A DNA stretch of 55,912 bases from Gammaproteobacteria bacterium (GTDB lineage: Bacteria > Pseudomonadota > Gammaproteobacteria > Pseudomonadales > Litorivicinaceae). The notes below the pieces were generated by a model. It made no database searches, had not been told where the DNA came from, and worked only from the letters and a program-made list of their open reading frames with translations. Both the position numbers and the translations under genes were made by a program. The stretch is from positions 1-55,912 of the forward strand of contig JAHEDY010000007.1 in NCBI GenBank assembly GCA_024640985.1. The letters are read 5' to 3'. Positions within the stretch are counted from its first letter, which is position 1; each line of letters opens with the position of its first letter. Positions 28,747 to 40,787 of this stretch are shown in pieces.

Positions 28747-28765
28747 TTGCACACAAGTTGTGCAA
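28747..28765. promoter_or_regulatory. Palindrome upstream of the carboxylase operon (operator candidate)
   Basis: TTGCACA (28747-28753) and TGTGCAA (28759-28765) are perfect inverse copies with a five-base spacer; inside them CACAA-G-TTGTG is a second symmetric element. It lies in the divergent promoter region, 58-76 bases before pccB. On the minus strand a -35 (TTGCAC) overlaps it, with CATGAT 18 bases on. This is the expected position of a repressor site. Confidence 0.5.
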
Positions 28766-28802
28766 AATGACTTTCGTAGAACAGTTCAGGGCGTTAACGT
28801 TT

Positions 28803-29084
28803 GTGATTCGGCATTTTGTCTTCTTTTCTGCGCATCCGGGACAATTGGATGTGGTGTATGAGGGATTAAAGATTTTAGAAAATATTCCTCACGCAGATCT
28901 TGTTGAGGTGCGGTTAAACGATAAGTTAGACCAGCTCTCCAATGAAGTGGATGTGGTGGTGTATGCGGAATTTGGCTCAGATGAGGCGCTGTTGCAATTC
29001 AAAGCCCACCCCTTGTATCAAGAATCCATTGAGCGGGTGCGACCGAATCGTGAACTCCGATTGGTGGCCGACACCCGTCCTTAA
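28803..29084 (+). CDS. Dabb-domain (stress-responsive alpha/beta barrel) small protein
   Basis: About 93 residues from a GTG at 28803, beginning VIRHFVFFSAHPGQ, which matches the family's opening (I-R-H-I-V-x-F). It ends with VVYAEFGSDEALLQFKAHP, the usual Dabb helix. An ATG at 28767 would add 12 residues not expected for the family. No strong ribosome-binding site is seen for either start. Dabb proteins are dimeric alpha/beta barrels of mostly unknown function. It is divergent from pccB and convergent with xthA. Confidence 0.75.
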   Translation: MIRHFVFFSAHPGQLDVVYEGLKILENIPHADLVEVRLNDKLDQLSNEVDVVVYAEFGSDEALLQFKAHPLYQESIERVRPNRELRLVADTRP

Positions 29085-29090
29085 TGCGTC

Positions 29091-29903
29091 TTACTCAAGG
29101 GTGATCCACACCGGGCAGTGATCGGAGGGTTTGTCCATTGCTCGCAAGGTGTAGTCAATACCACAGTCAGTCATCCGTTCCATCAGTGGTTTGGAGACCA
29201 GGATGTGATCAATCCGAAGACCACGTTTGGGGTCATCTTCAAACCCCCGTGATCGATAGTCAAACCAGCTATAGCGATCAGAGACCTCTGGGTGGACCGA
29301 ACGCCAACTGTCAACAAGACCCCATTGAATCAGCCGGTCGAACCACGCGCGCTCCTCGGGCAAGAATGATGTCTTTCCAGTCCGGAGCCAACGCTTTTTG
29401 GCGTCATCGGTGATACCGATGTCGTGATCCACAGGGGCGATATTGAAATCACCCATAATCACAACCTGATCTGTGGGTGCGTATTCGGTTTCAAGCGTCG
29501 TCAGCAAATCGCGGTAGAACGCTTCTTTGGCAGGAAACTTGATCGGGTGGTCTCGGGATTCACCTTGCGGAAAGTACCCATTAAATACCGTGATTTCGGT
29601 CCCGTCGCCCAAGGTGTAGACTCCGCGAATCATACGGCGCTGCGCATCTTCAGCATCAGAGGCATAGCCGCGAATAACCCTCAGCGGCTCGGGTTTTGAA
29701 GCCAAGGCAACCCCGTAGTGACCTTTTTGTCCATGCGTATCAAACCGATAGTTTAAGAATTCAAGGTCGTCATAAGGGAACTGCTCATCGGCCACTTTGA
29801 CTTCCTGAAGTCCGATGACATCAGGATTTAAGTGTTGTTTGAGGGCTTCGAGTTGATGGATTCGTGCGCGAATTCCATTGATATTGAAAGAAACGATTTT
29901 CAT
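29091..29903 (-). CDS. xthA: Exodeoxyribonuclease III
   Basis: Base-excision repair AP endonuclease/3'-5' exonuclease. From the ATG at 29903 the product is 270 residues, the usual XthA length, starting [14 protein letters not shown]. The metal-binding E34 is in GLQEVK, the GDFNIAP motif holds catalytic Asp/Asn, and SDHCPVW near the end holds the catalytic Asp-His. The longer open frame reaching 30197 overlaps the divergent sixA gene and is not supported. Confidence 0.95.
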   Translation of the reverse strand: MKIVSFNINGIRARIHQLEALKQHLNPDVIGLQEVKVADEQFPYDDLEFLNYRFDTHGQKGHYGVALASKPEPLRVIRGYASDAEDAQRRMIRGVYTLGDGTEITVFNGYFPQGESRDHPIKFPAKEAFYRDLLTTLETEYAPTDQVVIMGDFNIAPVDHDIGITDDAKKRWLRTGKTSFLPEERAWFDRLIQWGLVDSWRSVHPEVSDRYSWFDYRSRGFEDDPKRGLRIDHILVSKPLMERMTDCGIDYTLRAMDKPSDHCPVWITLE

Positions 29904-29958
29904 AGGGTCTTTTCTGTCTGGGTTTGGCCGCATACTATCAGACCTCAAAGGAGGCTCA

Positions 29959-30426
29959 ATGAACATCATATTAATGCGGCATGGTGAAGCGGTTCCGTTT
30001 GCAGTCAACGACGGCGATCGTGAACTCACGCCAAAGGGCAAAAGCGAAGCCAGTCGCACTGGGACCCAATTAAAAAACGGGGGATGGATCCCTAAATCGG
30101 TGTTTTGCTCAACGCGGATTCGGGCGCAACAAACTGCTGCGCTAGTTCTTGAGTCGCTAGGATCTGACCTGGAACCAGAGATCATTGACGGAATCACGCC
30201 TGAGGATGATTGGTCAGCAGCGATGGCAGTGATTGAATCGCATGCCTCTGATGGGAGTTTATTTGTGTTTCATCAGCCCATTTTGACTGACATTGTGGGG
30301 TATCTGACCGAAGGGCGAGCAGACATTGATGTGCAGCCACGTGCGGTGCCTGCAACCGCTTATCTCCTTAACCTCTCTGCATTTTTGCCAGGTGCGGCAA
30401 CCTTAGTGGGGGCTTATCAGCCCTGA
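29959..30426 (+). CDS. sixA: Phosphohistidine phosphatase SixA
   Basis: A 155-residue histidine-phosphatase-superfamily protein that starts [14 protein letters not shown], with the catalytic R7-H8-G9. The second histidine lies in FVFHQP, where relatives show GHNP. SixA removes phosphate from histidine-containing phosphocarrier domains. A GGAGG site precedes the ATG. The stop overlaps the start of the hydrolase gene (TGATG), so the two are coupled. Confidence 0.88.
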   Translation: MNIILMRHGEAVPFAVNDGDRELTPKGKSEASRTGTQLKNGGWIPKSVFCSTRIRAQQTAALVLESLGSDLEPEIIDGITPEDDWSAAMAVIESHASDGSLFVFHQPILTDIVGYLTEGRADIDVQPRAVPATAYLLNLSAFLPGAATLVGAYQP

Positions 30427-31268
30427 TGACGGAATCGATTCGGTTTGATCTTCCTGGGCTGACGGTTCACGGGCTTTGTTTTGGTCCTGATGATGGAGTT
30501 CCGGTGCTTGCCCTGCATGGATGGCTCGACAACGCCGCGTCCTTTGAACGATTGGCCCCCAAATTGAACGGCTGTCGTGTCGTTGCGATCGATCAACGGG
30601 GCCATGGTTTGACCGATCATTTCGGTCGGCCTTATCACATTTGGGATGGTGTGCCTGATGTGATTGCGATGTTGGATGCACTTGGTTGGGAGCGTGCAAC
30701 GATTCTTGGGCACTCGATGGGTGCTGCAGTTGCAACGTTGGTGGCGAGCGCCTACCCCGATCGAATTGATGCGCTGTGGTTGCTCGAGGGGTTGGGTCCG
30801 TGGACTTACCCAGACGGCGAGGCGCCGGATTTACTCAGACAAGCGACTGATCGATTAAAGCGGATCGGCGATCGATCGAAGCCAGTGTATGCAACCCTTG
30901 ATCAAGCCATTGAGGCGCGGGTTCGAGGTGGCGTGGTGCCTTTGACCCGAGAGGCGGCAGAGCCCATTGTTCGTCGGGGTTTGGTGAGAAGCGAGGGCGG
31001 TTGGACCTGGTCCGCCGATCAATTTTTGACATTACCTCCATTATTTCGTCTGGATGAGAATCAAATCCAGGTGTTTATCAAACGCCTGGAAATGCCGATT
31101 TCCCTGGTCTTGGGTGATGTGGGCTTTTTTCAACAGCCACTCTTTTTACCCGAACGAATTTCACTTTGTCGGGACATAAGGGTGGAAACTTTTCCAGGTG
31201 GTCACCATCTCCACTTAGAAGGCGCCGAAGAGGCGATCGCACACTGGTTACTAGAGAGGCTTCCGTAG
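30426..31268 (+). CDS. Alpha/beta hydrolase
   Basis: A 280-residue alpha/beta-hydrolase: HGWLDNAASF forms the oxyanion region, DQRGHGLTD is the usual strand-4 motif, S97 is the nucleophile in GHSMGA, and a C-terminal His lies in FPGGHHLH. Domain order is that of general esterase/lipase-like hydrolases; the substrate cannot be told. It is translationally coupled to sixA upstream, with a DUF4892 gene two bases downstream. Confidence 0.85.
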   Translation: MTESIRFDLPGLTVHGLCFGPDDGVPVLALHGWLDNAASFERLAPKLNGCRVVAIDQRGHGLTDHFGRPYHIWDGVPDVIAMLDALGWERATILGHSMGAAVATLVASAYPDRIDALWLLEGLGPWTYPDGEAPDLLRQATDRLKRIGDRSKPVYATLDQAIEARVRGGVVPLTREAAEPIVRRGLVRSEGGWTWSADQFLTLPPLFRLDENQIQVFIKRLEMPISLVLGDVGFFQQPLFLPERISLCRDIRVETFPGGHHLHLEGAEEAIAHWLLERLP

Positions 31269-31270
31269 CA

Positions 31271-32149
31271 ATGAAGAGTTGGGTTTTGTTTGGTTCGATG
31301 ATGCTTTCGCAACTGTCATTGGCAGCTGATATTCCAGGATCATCGGATTTACCCGAAGTCGAAAGACCGCTCGGTTCGGAGATTGTGCGATACAGCGAAG
31401 GAGTGCAGTCGGCGATTCGTCTGCCCTTAGAGCGGGTCGAGCGGGTCAATAATCGTTTGGTGATTGATAAAGAGCTTGATATCGAGGGGCATGTGGTTGA
31501 TATCACCTACGAGCTCGGCGCTCGCGAAGAGTACGAAACCTTCATGGCGGCGTTGAAAACCAAGATGAGCGAGCAGGGCGCTGAGATTTTATTTTCGTGC
31601 GAAAGCAGAGGCTGTGGTGTTAGCGGATTGTGGGCCAACACGCTCTTTAAGGTGCGTGAACTCTATGGACCCAATGGCACACAGGTGTATTTTGTGGTGA
31701 AGCTGAAAGGCGAAGTTCCTCGGTATTTATCCGCTTATGGTATTGAGCGCGGCAACCGTCGCCAATACGTGCATATTCGACTGGTTGAACCGGATGTTGA
31801 TCAGTCTCAGTTCGTCGGTGCACAGCAGTTATTAACGGACGGTCGGATGATTCTTCCCGTGGAATTTGCCGGTAATCGGGTCAGTCCGGAAAGTCGTGAG
31901 GTGCTTCGCGAGATGGCAGTCCGCATGCAGTCTTTGGATGCCTCCGAATTAGCCATTGTCGCCTATCGACCGGTCACGCCAGGTGGGACCCTTACTGATG
32001 CCATGACTGAATCCAATGCCCGCGCAGTTCATGTTCAAGCGCTCCTCGAGGAGGCTGGCCTGATGATTGATCATGCTCACGGGTTGGGCCCTTTGGTTGC
32101 GCCTGGTGGTCTCTCACCCGACCGTGTGGAGATTGTGAAATTTCGTTAG
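31271..32149 (+). CDS. DUF4892 periplasmic protein
   Basis: A 292-residue exported protein of unknown function. A signal peptide covers about residues 1-19 (MKSWVLFGSMMLSQLSLA). The mature part has GSSDLPEVERP and EIVRYSEG, a pattern of DUF4892 proteins in Pseudomonas and relatives, and a Cys pair in FSCESRGCG that may form a disulfide. The C-terminal part (VEFAGNRVSPESREVLREMA) resembles the OmpA-like peptidoglycan-binding helix/strand pattern only loosely. The ATG at 31271 follows the hydrolase stop by two bases. Confidence 0.75.
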   Translation: MKSWVLFGSMMLSQLSLAADIPGSSDLPEVERPLGSEIVRYSEGVQSAIRLPLERVERVNNRLVIDKELDIEGHVVDITYELGAREEYETFMAALKTKMSEQGAEILFSCESRGCGVSGLWANTLFKVRELYGPNGTQVYFVVKLKGEVPRYLSAYGIERGNRRQYVHIRLVEPDVDQSQFVGAQQLLTDGRMILPVEFAGNRVSPESREVLREMAVRMQSLDASELAIVAYRPVTPGGTLTDAMTESNARAVHVQALLEEAGLMIDHAHGLGPLVAPGGLSPDRVEIVKFR

Positions 32150-32202
32150 GGCGATGCGTTTGCGACTAGCATTGCAGAAGACTTCACGGATAGACTCCAG
32201 TT

Positions 32203-32850
32203 ATGACAATTGAACACATGGATGATGTGATATCGAGCCAGGTCGCTCGTCAGGTCCTCGATTACTGGTTTACCGAATATGCCGCTGGTGATCTTGCCAA
32301 GAAGCAAGACAAGCGTTGGTTTATGGGTGGAGTTGAGGTGGACCAAGTGATTGGCCAGCGTTTTGGACATCGCGTGGAACTGGCGTTGGCGGGTGGTTTC
32401 AAGGATTGGGAAAGCGAGCCTGAGAGCCGGTTAGCTCTGATTATTCTGTTGGACCAATTTACTCGCAATCTTTTCAGAGGAACCGCGCGCGCCTTCGCTG
32501 GCGATTCGCGTGCGGTCAAATTGGCCAGGCGTGGACAAGTGTCAGGGATTTTTGATGAACTCCCCTTGATCCAGCAAGTGTTTGCCTTGATGCCTTTGGA
32601 GCATAGTGAATTATTGTCCGATCAGGCATTGTGTGTGCAGGGAATGACGCGTTTATTCGAGCTTGCGTCGATCGAGGACAAGCCCAGATTTCAGTCATTT
32701 GTCGATTACGCGTGTGAGCATAAAGCCATCGTTGAGCGTTTTGGCCGATTCCCGCATCGTAACCAGGTACTATGTCGGGTTTCGACTGAAAATGAGCGAC
32801 GATTTTTAACCCACGCCAAAACTTACGGACAAAGCAAGACCGCACTGTGA
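32203..32850 (+). CDS. DUF924 family protein
   Basis: A 215-residue all-helical protein matching the DUF924 pattern: VLDYWF near the start, then RLALIILLDQFTRNLFRGTARAF and a later RFGRFPHRN segment. The family function is unknown; the fold resembles tetratricopeptide-like helices. It overlaps aceK by four bases (GTGA), so expression may be linked to AceK. Confidence 0.88.
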   Translation: MTIEHMDDVISSQVARQVLDYWFTEYAAGDLAKKQDKRWFMGGVEVDQVIGQRFGHRVELALAGGFKDWESEPESRLALIILLDQFTRNLFRGTARAFAGDSRAVKLARRGQVSGIFDELPLIQQVFALMPLEHSELLSDQALCVQGMTRLFELASIEDKPRFQSFVDYACEHKAIVERFGRFPHRNQVLCRVSTENERRFLTHAKTYGQSKTAL

Positions 32851-34583
32851 AGATTTATTCACCCAGACAGGTGGCGCAAACGATCCTGGATGGATTTGCC
32901 GCGTACCGTCACCAATTCATCAACATCACTTTGGGCGCCCGGAGCCGGTTTGAAGAACAGGCATGGCGGGACGTGCAAAAAGCAGCGCAGGAACGCATCG
33001 ATCTATATGAGGATGCGGTTCAGGCTGTGCATCGGACGTTGTCTGAACGCGTCGGATATGAAAACCTCACCCATGAGATTTGGGTAGAAACGCGTCGAAA
33101 TTATGTGGTGTTGATTCAAGAGCGCACAGACCCTGAACTCTGTGAGACCTTTTTTAATTCCATTTATTGCGACATTTTCAAACATCAGAACATCAACGAT
33201 AACACCGCGTTCTTAAATTCTTGGTTCGGTGATCAGGGTGTCAATGCGACCGGTCAGGTCGATATTTTTATGCGATACACCTTTGCTGACACCTTATCTG
33301 AGGTGTGCGACCGCTTATTGACCGATTACGCCTTTAAAGTCGGCTGGGCAGATCCGGCAGTTGCTAAGCGACAGATGATGGCAGGCATTGAAGAGGCGGT
33401 TCCGGGGGAATTCTTCACCGATGAGTCGTCACGGCTTGAGTTATTAAAGCCCGTGTTTTATCGCAACAAAGGCGCATATTTGGTCGGACGATTGGTATCG
33501 AATCAAGGGTTGTATCCTATTGTGTTTGCACTGATGCACCGAAAAAACACGGGTGTGGAGTTGGATGCCGTGATTTCTGAGCCAGAAGACGTCAGTGTTG
33601 TGTTCAGCTTCACGCGTAGTTATTTCATGGTGGATGTGCCGATCCCGAGTGATTTTGTGCGGTTTTTACAGACCTTGATGCCCGTGAAGCAGAAACATGA
33701 ATTGTATTCAGCCATTGGCTTTTACAAACATGGAAAGACCGAGTTTGTGCGGTTATTTAACCGGCACTTGGTGGAATCGAACGACCTATTCATGATCGCT
33801 CCTGGAATTAAAGGGTTGGTCATGTCGGTGTTTACACTACCCTCTTTTGAGATTGTGTTTAAGCTCATTAAAGATAAATTTGGTCCGAGTAAGAATGTCA
33901 CGCGGCAAACGGTCCTCGATAAATATCATTTGGTCAAAGTTCATGATCGGGTGGGCCGAATGGCAGATACTCAAGAATTCTCGAATCTCTCACTACCCCT
34001 GGAACGGTTTGATTCAGCGTGTTTGAAGGAGTTACTGGAGCTCTGTGGGAACTCGGTCTCCATTGAAGGGGATCAAGTGGTGATCAAGCATTTGTATACC
34101 GAACGCCGAATGACGCCGCTGAACATCTACCTCGAAGCCTGCACGGATGAAGAACGGTTGGCAGCCCTCGATGAATATGGTCAGGCGATTAAGCAACTGG
34201 CTGCTGCCAATATTTTCCCCGGTGACATGCTACTGAAGAATTTCGGTGTCACTCGTCATGGTCGTGTGGTGTTTTATGACTACGATGAGATCTCCTACCT
34301 GACAGAAGTGAATTTCAGAAAGATTCCAGAGCCTCAGACTTATGAACAGGAAATGGCCTCTGAACCCTGGTACACCATTGCCGCCGAAGATGTGTTTCCG
34401 GAAGAGTTTGCGACTTTCTTGTTCCCGTCGGTACAGATTCGAAAAGAGTTTGCCAAGTTGCACGGAGATCTGTTTGAAGCCGACTACTGGAAGGGGCTGC
34501 AGGAGCGGATTCAAGAGGGTCAGATGATGGAGTTTTTCCCCTATAAAACGGGTACCCATGCACCGGGTTGGTCACTCGTCTGA
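32847..34583 (+). CDS. aceK: Isocitrate dehydrogenase kinase/phosphatase AceK
   Basis: Bifunctional enzyme that phosphorylates and dephosphorylates isocitrate dehydrogenase, switching carbon between the TCA cycle and the glyoxylate shunt. The 578-residue product is full length; recognisable parts include LYSAIGFYKHGKTEFVRLF (ATP-binding region), GLVMSVFTLPS and FGVTRHGRVVFYDYDEI near the catalytic centre. GTG start in a GTGA overlap. Its target icd is at 40788-42044 with the regulated serine. No aceA/aceB is visible here. Its end overlaps the convergent membrane gene by 12 bases. Confidence 0.95.
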   Translation: MKIYSPRQVAQTILDGFAAYRHQFINITLGARSRFEEQAWRDVQKAAQERIDLYEDAVQAVHRTLSERVGYENLTHEIWVETRRNYVVLIQERTDPELCETFFNSIYCDIFKHQNINDNTAFLNSWFGDQGVNATGQVDIFMRYTFADTLSEVCDRLLTDYAFKVGWADPAVAKRQMMAGIEEAVPGEFFTDESSRLELLKPVFYRNKGAYLVGRLVSNQGLYPIVFALMHRKNTGVELDAVISEPEDVSVVFSFTRSYFMVDVPIPSDFVRFLQTLMPVKQKHELYSAIGFYKHGKTEFVRLFNRHLVESNDLFMIAPGIKGLVMSVFTLPSFEIVFKLIKDKFGPSKNVTRQTVLDKYHLVKVHDRVGRMADTQEFSNLSLPLERFDSACLKELLELCGNSVSIEGDQVVIKHLYTERRMTPLNIYLEACTDEERLAALDEYGQAIKQLAAANIFPGDMLLKNFGVTRHGRVVFYDYDEISYLTEVNFRKIPEPQTYEQEMASEPWYTIAAEDVFPEEFATFLFPSVQIRKEFAKLHGDLFEADYWKGLQERIQEGQMMEFFPYKTGTHAPGWSLV

Positions 34584-35291
34584 GGTCTCTTTTTTTGGGC
34601 GATGATGGGCGTCGCCTGGATGCTTGTGATGGAGGTAAAACTCATCTCTGAAGGTTGCAACCCAATTGGGTTGATAAATCACCAATAAAGATAAGACAGT
34701 GCCTGTGATAAATCCTTCCGGGAAGGTTTGCATCAGTGCATAAGGGAAGTAGAAGTCCAGCAGATATTCAAGCGAGTAGAGGTCTGAGAGCCACAGCAGT
34801 GTGGTCACCACTGTTGCTGAGACGATGATGCCAATCGTGGCGCCAAAGAATCCACATCCCCACACATAGACAAAAAAGTTCGGCGGTAATAACCGCAATG
34901 AGAGTTTCCAGATCAGATAGGTTGTTCCGCCTGGAATGATGAGAATCGCGACTGCGGACGCAGGAATGTCGACGATATGACCGACACCGGAGAGGGCGTT
35001 GGCAATCATTCCCAAGACCCCGCCGATGAGCATATAAGGAAACCCAAACAGCAACGTCAGTAGTGCGGAGCCAAAAATATGGAAGGAGAGCCCAGGCTCA
35101 ATGCCTGCGTTTAATCGCCACAATAAGGCGAAGAAAATCAGGCTCGACGCCCATGCGCTGATATCACTGAAACTGCGCAATCGATTCACATCCAGAAGAA
35201 AGATCGAGCGGACGAGAAACGTCCAAAAGAGTATCTGAATCAGAATCCAAAACGGCATCGGCCAGCTTTGGGTCAGGCCTTGCAGAAGCAT
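34572..35291 (-). CDS. CbiM-like energy-coupling factor permease/integral membrane protein
   Basis: A 239-residue membrane protein with about six hydrophobic helices. The segment LWRLNAGIEPGLSFHIFGSA matches a gammaproteobacterial branch of CbiM/NikM-like ECF permeases. No ATPase or cobalt-transport partner genes lie nearby, so the transport role is uncertain. The tail is hydrophilic and histidine-rich (HHKHPGDAHH), which might bind metal. The 5' end overlaps the GNAT gene by 19 bases. Confidence 0.72.
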   Translation of the reverse strand: MLLQGLTQSWPMPFWILIQILFWTFLVRSIFLLDVNRLRSFSDISAWASSLIFFALLWRLNAGIEPGLSFHIFGSALLTLLFGFPYMLIGGVLGMIANALSGVGHIVDIPASAVAILIIPGGTTYLIWKLSLRLLPPNFFVYVWGCGFFGATIGIIVSATVVTTLLWLSDLYSLEYLLDFYFPYALMQTFPEGFITGTVLSLLVIYQPNWVATFRDEFYLHHKHPGDAHHRPKKETSDE

Positions 35292-35939
35292 GACATATGC
35301 TCTGGCGGTTCGAGGGGAAAACGGACTTCACCCTCAGGAATTTCGAGGATCAATGTATGAGCACCGTGTGTCGCGGCATAGCAACACAGTCGGGGAGTCA
35401 GCCAACTGGCTTCGTCATCAGACAATCTCAGGAGATTGATGCGCATTTCTCCTTCGGTACTGTGAGGCTCAATCGCAACCAACAGTGTCGGCGTGTCGAA
35501 CCGGAGTGATTCTGCATCCAACGGCATGAGTGTTTTACTGCTATCGCCCGTCAGTGTCATGGTGCGATGGGGAATCCCAGCATCGTCAAACACAGGACCT
35601 TCTGGTAAAAACCCGTGGTTGGCATAAAACCTCATGGCCGTGATCTGCGCGCCGAGCGCTGGCGTTTGTCCTGCATCCTGAATAATCCGGATCGCAGCGC
35701 GTAACAACTTACTCCCGATATTTTTGTGACGAACGCTTTGCAGTACCGCCATTCGTCCAATTTTTTGCCGATCCAGGATGCGTGCGCAACCGACCGCGGT
35801 GCCATCGCGCTCTGCGAGGAGGTGAATCGCATCGGCATCGGCAGGATCCCACTCGTCGGCAGGATCAATGCCCTGCTCCTCGATAAAGACTTGGGTGCGG
35901 ATGGATTGCAGTGCATCCTGGGCTTGAGCCCAAGTTACT

Positions 35940-35953
<14 letters not shown>
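35273..35953 (-). CDS. GNAT-family acetyltransferase with C-terminal extension; start codon unclear
   Basis: The GNAT domain begins at TVREVTWAQAQDALQSIR and includes FIEEQGIDPADEWD, IGRMAVLQSVRHKNIGSKLL (acetyl-CoA loop) and FYANHGFLPEG; about 90 further residues of unknown fold follow, with a Cys-rich end (HMSCFCKA). No ATG, GTG or TTG lies where the domain should start. ACG at 35953 is the expected place. The nearest canonical starts (36091, 36106, 36130) would overlap roxA by 150-190 bases. A C-to-T change would give ATG here and stay synonymous in roxA. Coordinates use the ACG; about 226 residues. Confidence 0.7.
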
Positions 35954-39054
<3,101 letters not shown>

Positions 39055-39062
<8 letters not shown>

Positions 39063-40140
39063 GAAGGGCTTCCTCAATCACGGCGCCGCCGAGACAAGCT
39101 TCACCGTCGTAGATCACGACCGATTGGCCGGGCGTGATGGCTCGTTCAGGTTGGTCAAATGTTATGTGAAGATCATCGCCAAGCATTTCAATTGCACAAG
39201 GCGCATCGGTTGCTCGGTAACGGACTTTTGCCGTGTAGCGTCCAGGAAGACTCGGCGGCTTGCCAATCCAGTTGATTTGGCGGGCTAACAGTCCTTTAGC
39301 GAAGAGTTTGGGGTGATCGGTGCCTTGAACCACAACAAGCGCATTCGTCTCGAGTTGTTTGTCAGCAACAAACCAAGGGGCGTCAGAATGGTGTTTAAGC
39401 CCACCGATGCCAAGACCCTGACGTTGCCCCAAGGTGTAAAACATCAGTCCCTGATGTTCTCCAATCACGTCGCCTTCGTCGGTGATGATGGGTCCTGGAG
39501 CGGGCTTGACGTAGGTTTTGAGAAAGTCGCTGAAGCGACGCTCACCGATAAAGCAGATCCCGGTGGAATCTTTTTTGCGAGCGGTGATAAACCCCTGAGC
39601 TTCGGCAATATCGCGCACTCTCGGTTTGAGCAAATCACCGACCGGGAACAGCGAGGATTTGACCTGCTCTTCGGTGAGAGCCCAAAGAAAATAGCTTTGA
39701 TCTTTATTTCGATCGAGACCTCGATGCAGTGGGTTTTCGCTGTCCACACGACGCACGTAGTGCCCGGTGGCAATGAAATCCGCGCCGAGCTCTCGGGCAT
39801 AATCAAGAAACGCGCGAAATTTGATTTCTCGGTTACATAGGATGTCCGGGTTTGGGGTTCTCCCTGCCTTGACTTCGGAGAGGAAATTTTCGAATACATC
39901 ATCCCAATATTCCGCGGCAAAATTGACCCGATGAAGGGGGATTTCCAGGGTGTTGGCGACCTGCTCAGCGTCCTTGAGATCTGCGATGGCGGTGCAGTAT
40001 TCCGTGCCATCGTCTTCATCCCAGTTTTTCATGAACATGCCGCTGACCGCATAGCCCTGTTCTTTGAGGAGATAGGCGGTGACTGAAGAATCAACGCCGC
40101 CTGACATGCCGACGATGACTTGAGTGTCTTTGTTTTGCAT
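39055..40140 (-). CDS. mnmA: tRNA-specific 2-thiouridylase MnmA
   Basis: Adds sulfur to position 2 of the wobble uridine in Glu, Gln and Lys tRNAs. The 361-residue protein has PP-loop GMSGGVDSS (11-19) and the two catalytic cysteines C102 (DILCNRE) and C196 (STGICFIG). The sulfur comes through TusBCD and TusE, whose genes are at 52839-54097. Its first 50 bases lie inside the 3' end of rluE. Confidence 0.97.
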
Positions 40141-40684
40141 GGGCGGATTCTACCCGAGTTGCATCCATCACTCGATACTCGCCAGGGGATAAATCACCCA
40201 AGGTGTAATCACCGACGGCGCTTCTCACCAACCGCAGGGTGGGAAATCCGGCCTCAGCGGTCATGCGACGTACTTGCCGATTACGGCCTTCATTGAGTGT
40301 CATTTCAATCCAACTGGTCGGAATGTGTTGACGAAAACGGACCGGTGGGTCGCGGGGTGGGACTTCGGGTGGATCGATGATCTGACAATGAATGGCTCGC
40401 GCTGGACCGTCCTTTAAGAGGACCCCATCGGTGAGTCTCTGGCAAGCGTCTTGGGTAATTGCGCCATCGACTTGCACCCAGTAGGTTTTCTGTTTTCCAT
40501 GTTTGGGGTTTGCGATTTGATCTTGGAGGCGCCCATCGTCAGTCAGGATCAACAGTCCCTCCGAATCTTTATCGAGACGTCCTGCGGCATAGATATCGGG
40601 AATGTCGAGGTAGTCTTTGAGAGTCACTTCACCGCCTGTGAATTGACACAGGACGCCGTAGGGTTTGTAAAAAAGAACGAGCAT
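40091..40684 (-). CDS. rluE: 23S rRNA pseudouridine synthase RluE
   Basis: RsuA-family enzyme without an S4 domain, 197 residues, starting [15 protein letters not shown]. The catalytic D38 lies in [13 protein letters not shown], and [12 protein letters not shown] is the family's RNA-binding motif. Missing S4 domain and length suggest RluE (U2457). The ATG at 40684 is chosen; the longer frame adds a non-homologous Cys-rich lead. Its C-terminal tail (rich in His and Arg) overlaps mnmA by 50 bases. Divergent from icd. Confidence 0.9.
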   Translation of the reverse strand: MLVLFYKPYGVLCQFTGGEVTLKDYLDIPDIYAAGRLDKDSEGLLILTDDGRLQDQIANPKHGKQKTYWVQVDGAITQDACQRLTDGVLLKDGPARAIHCQIIDPPEVPPRDPPVRFRQHIPTSWIEMTLNEGRNRQVRRMTAEAGFPTLRLVRSAVGDYTLGDLSPGEYRVMDATRVESAHAKQRHSSHRRHVRRR

Positions 40685-40716
40685 ACCTATCCCAAAGAAC
40701 AAGACAATTCCTGAAG

Positions 40717-40742
40717 TGGTCGGACCAAAACAGTGGTAATAT
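40717..40742 (+). promoter_or_regulatory. Extended -10 promoter and palindrome upstream of icd
   Basis: TGG followed by TAATAT (40734-40742) forms an extended -10 element without a good -35. Ten bases upstream, TGGTC-G-GACCA (40717-40727) is a perfect 11-base palindrome, in place to act as an operator. Tentative. Confidence 0.35.
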
Positions 40743-40787
40743 CCGCACCCGCAATACAAACGTGATACAGCACAACAGGAGAAAAGG

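Noticed and set aside
29878-30197. Long upstream extensions of both xthA (to 30197) and sixA (from 29878)
   Set aside because: The two extensions overlap each other on opposite strands; internal ATGs at 29903 and 29959 give family-length proteins, and sixA has GGAGG before its ATG.
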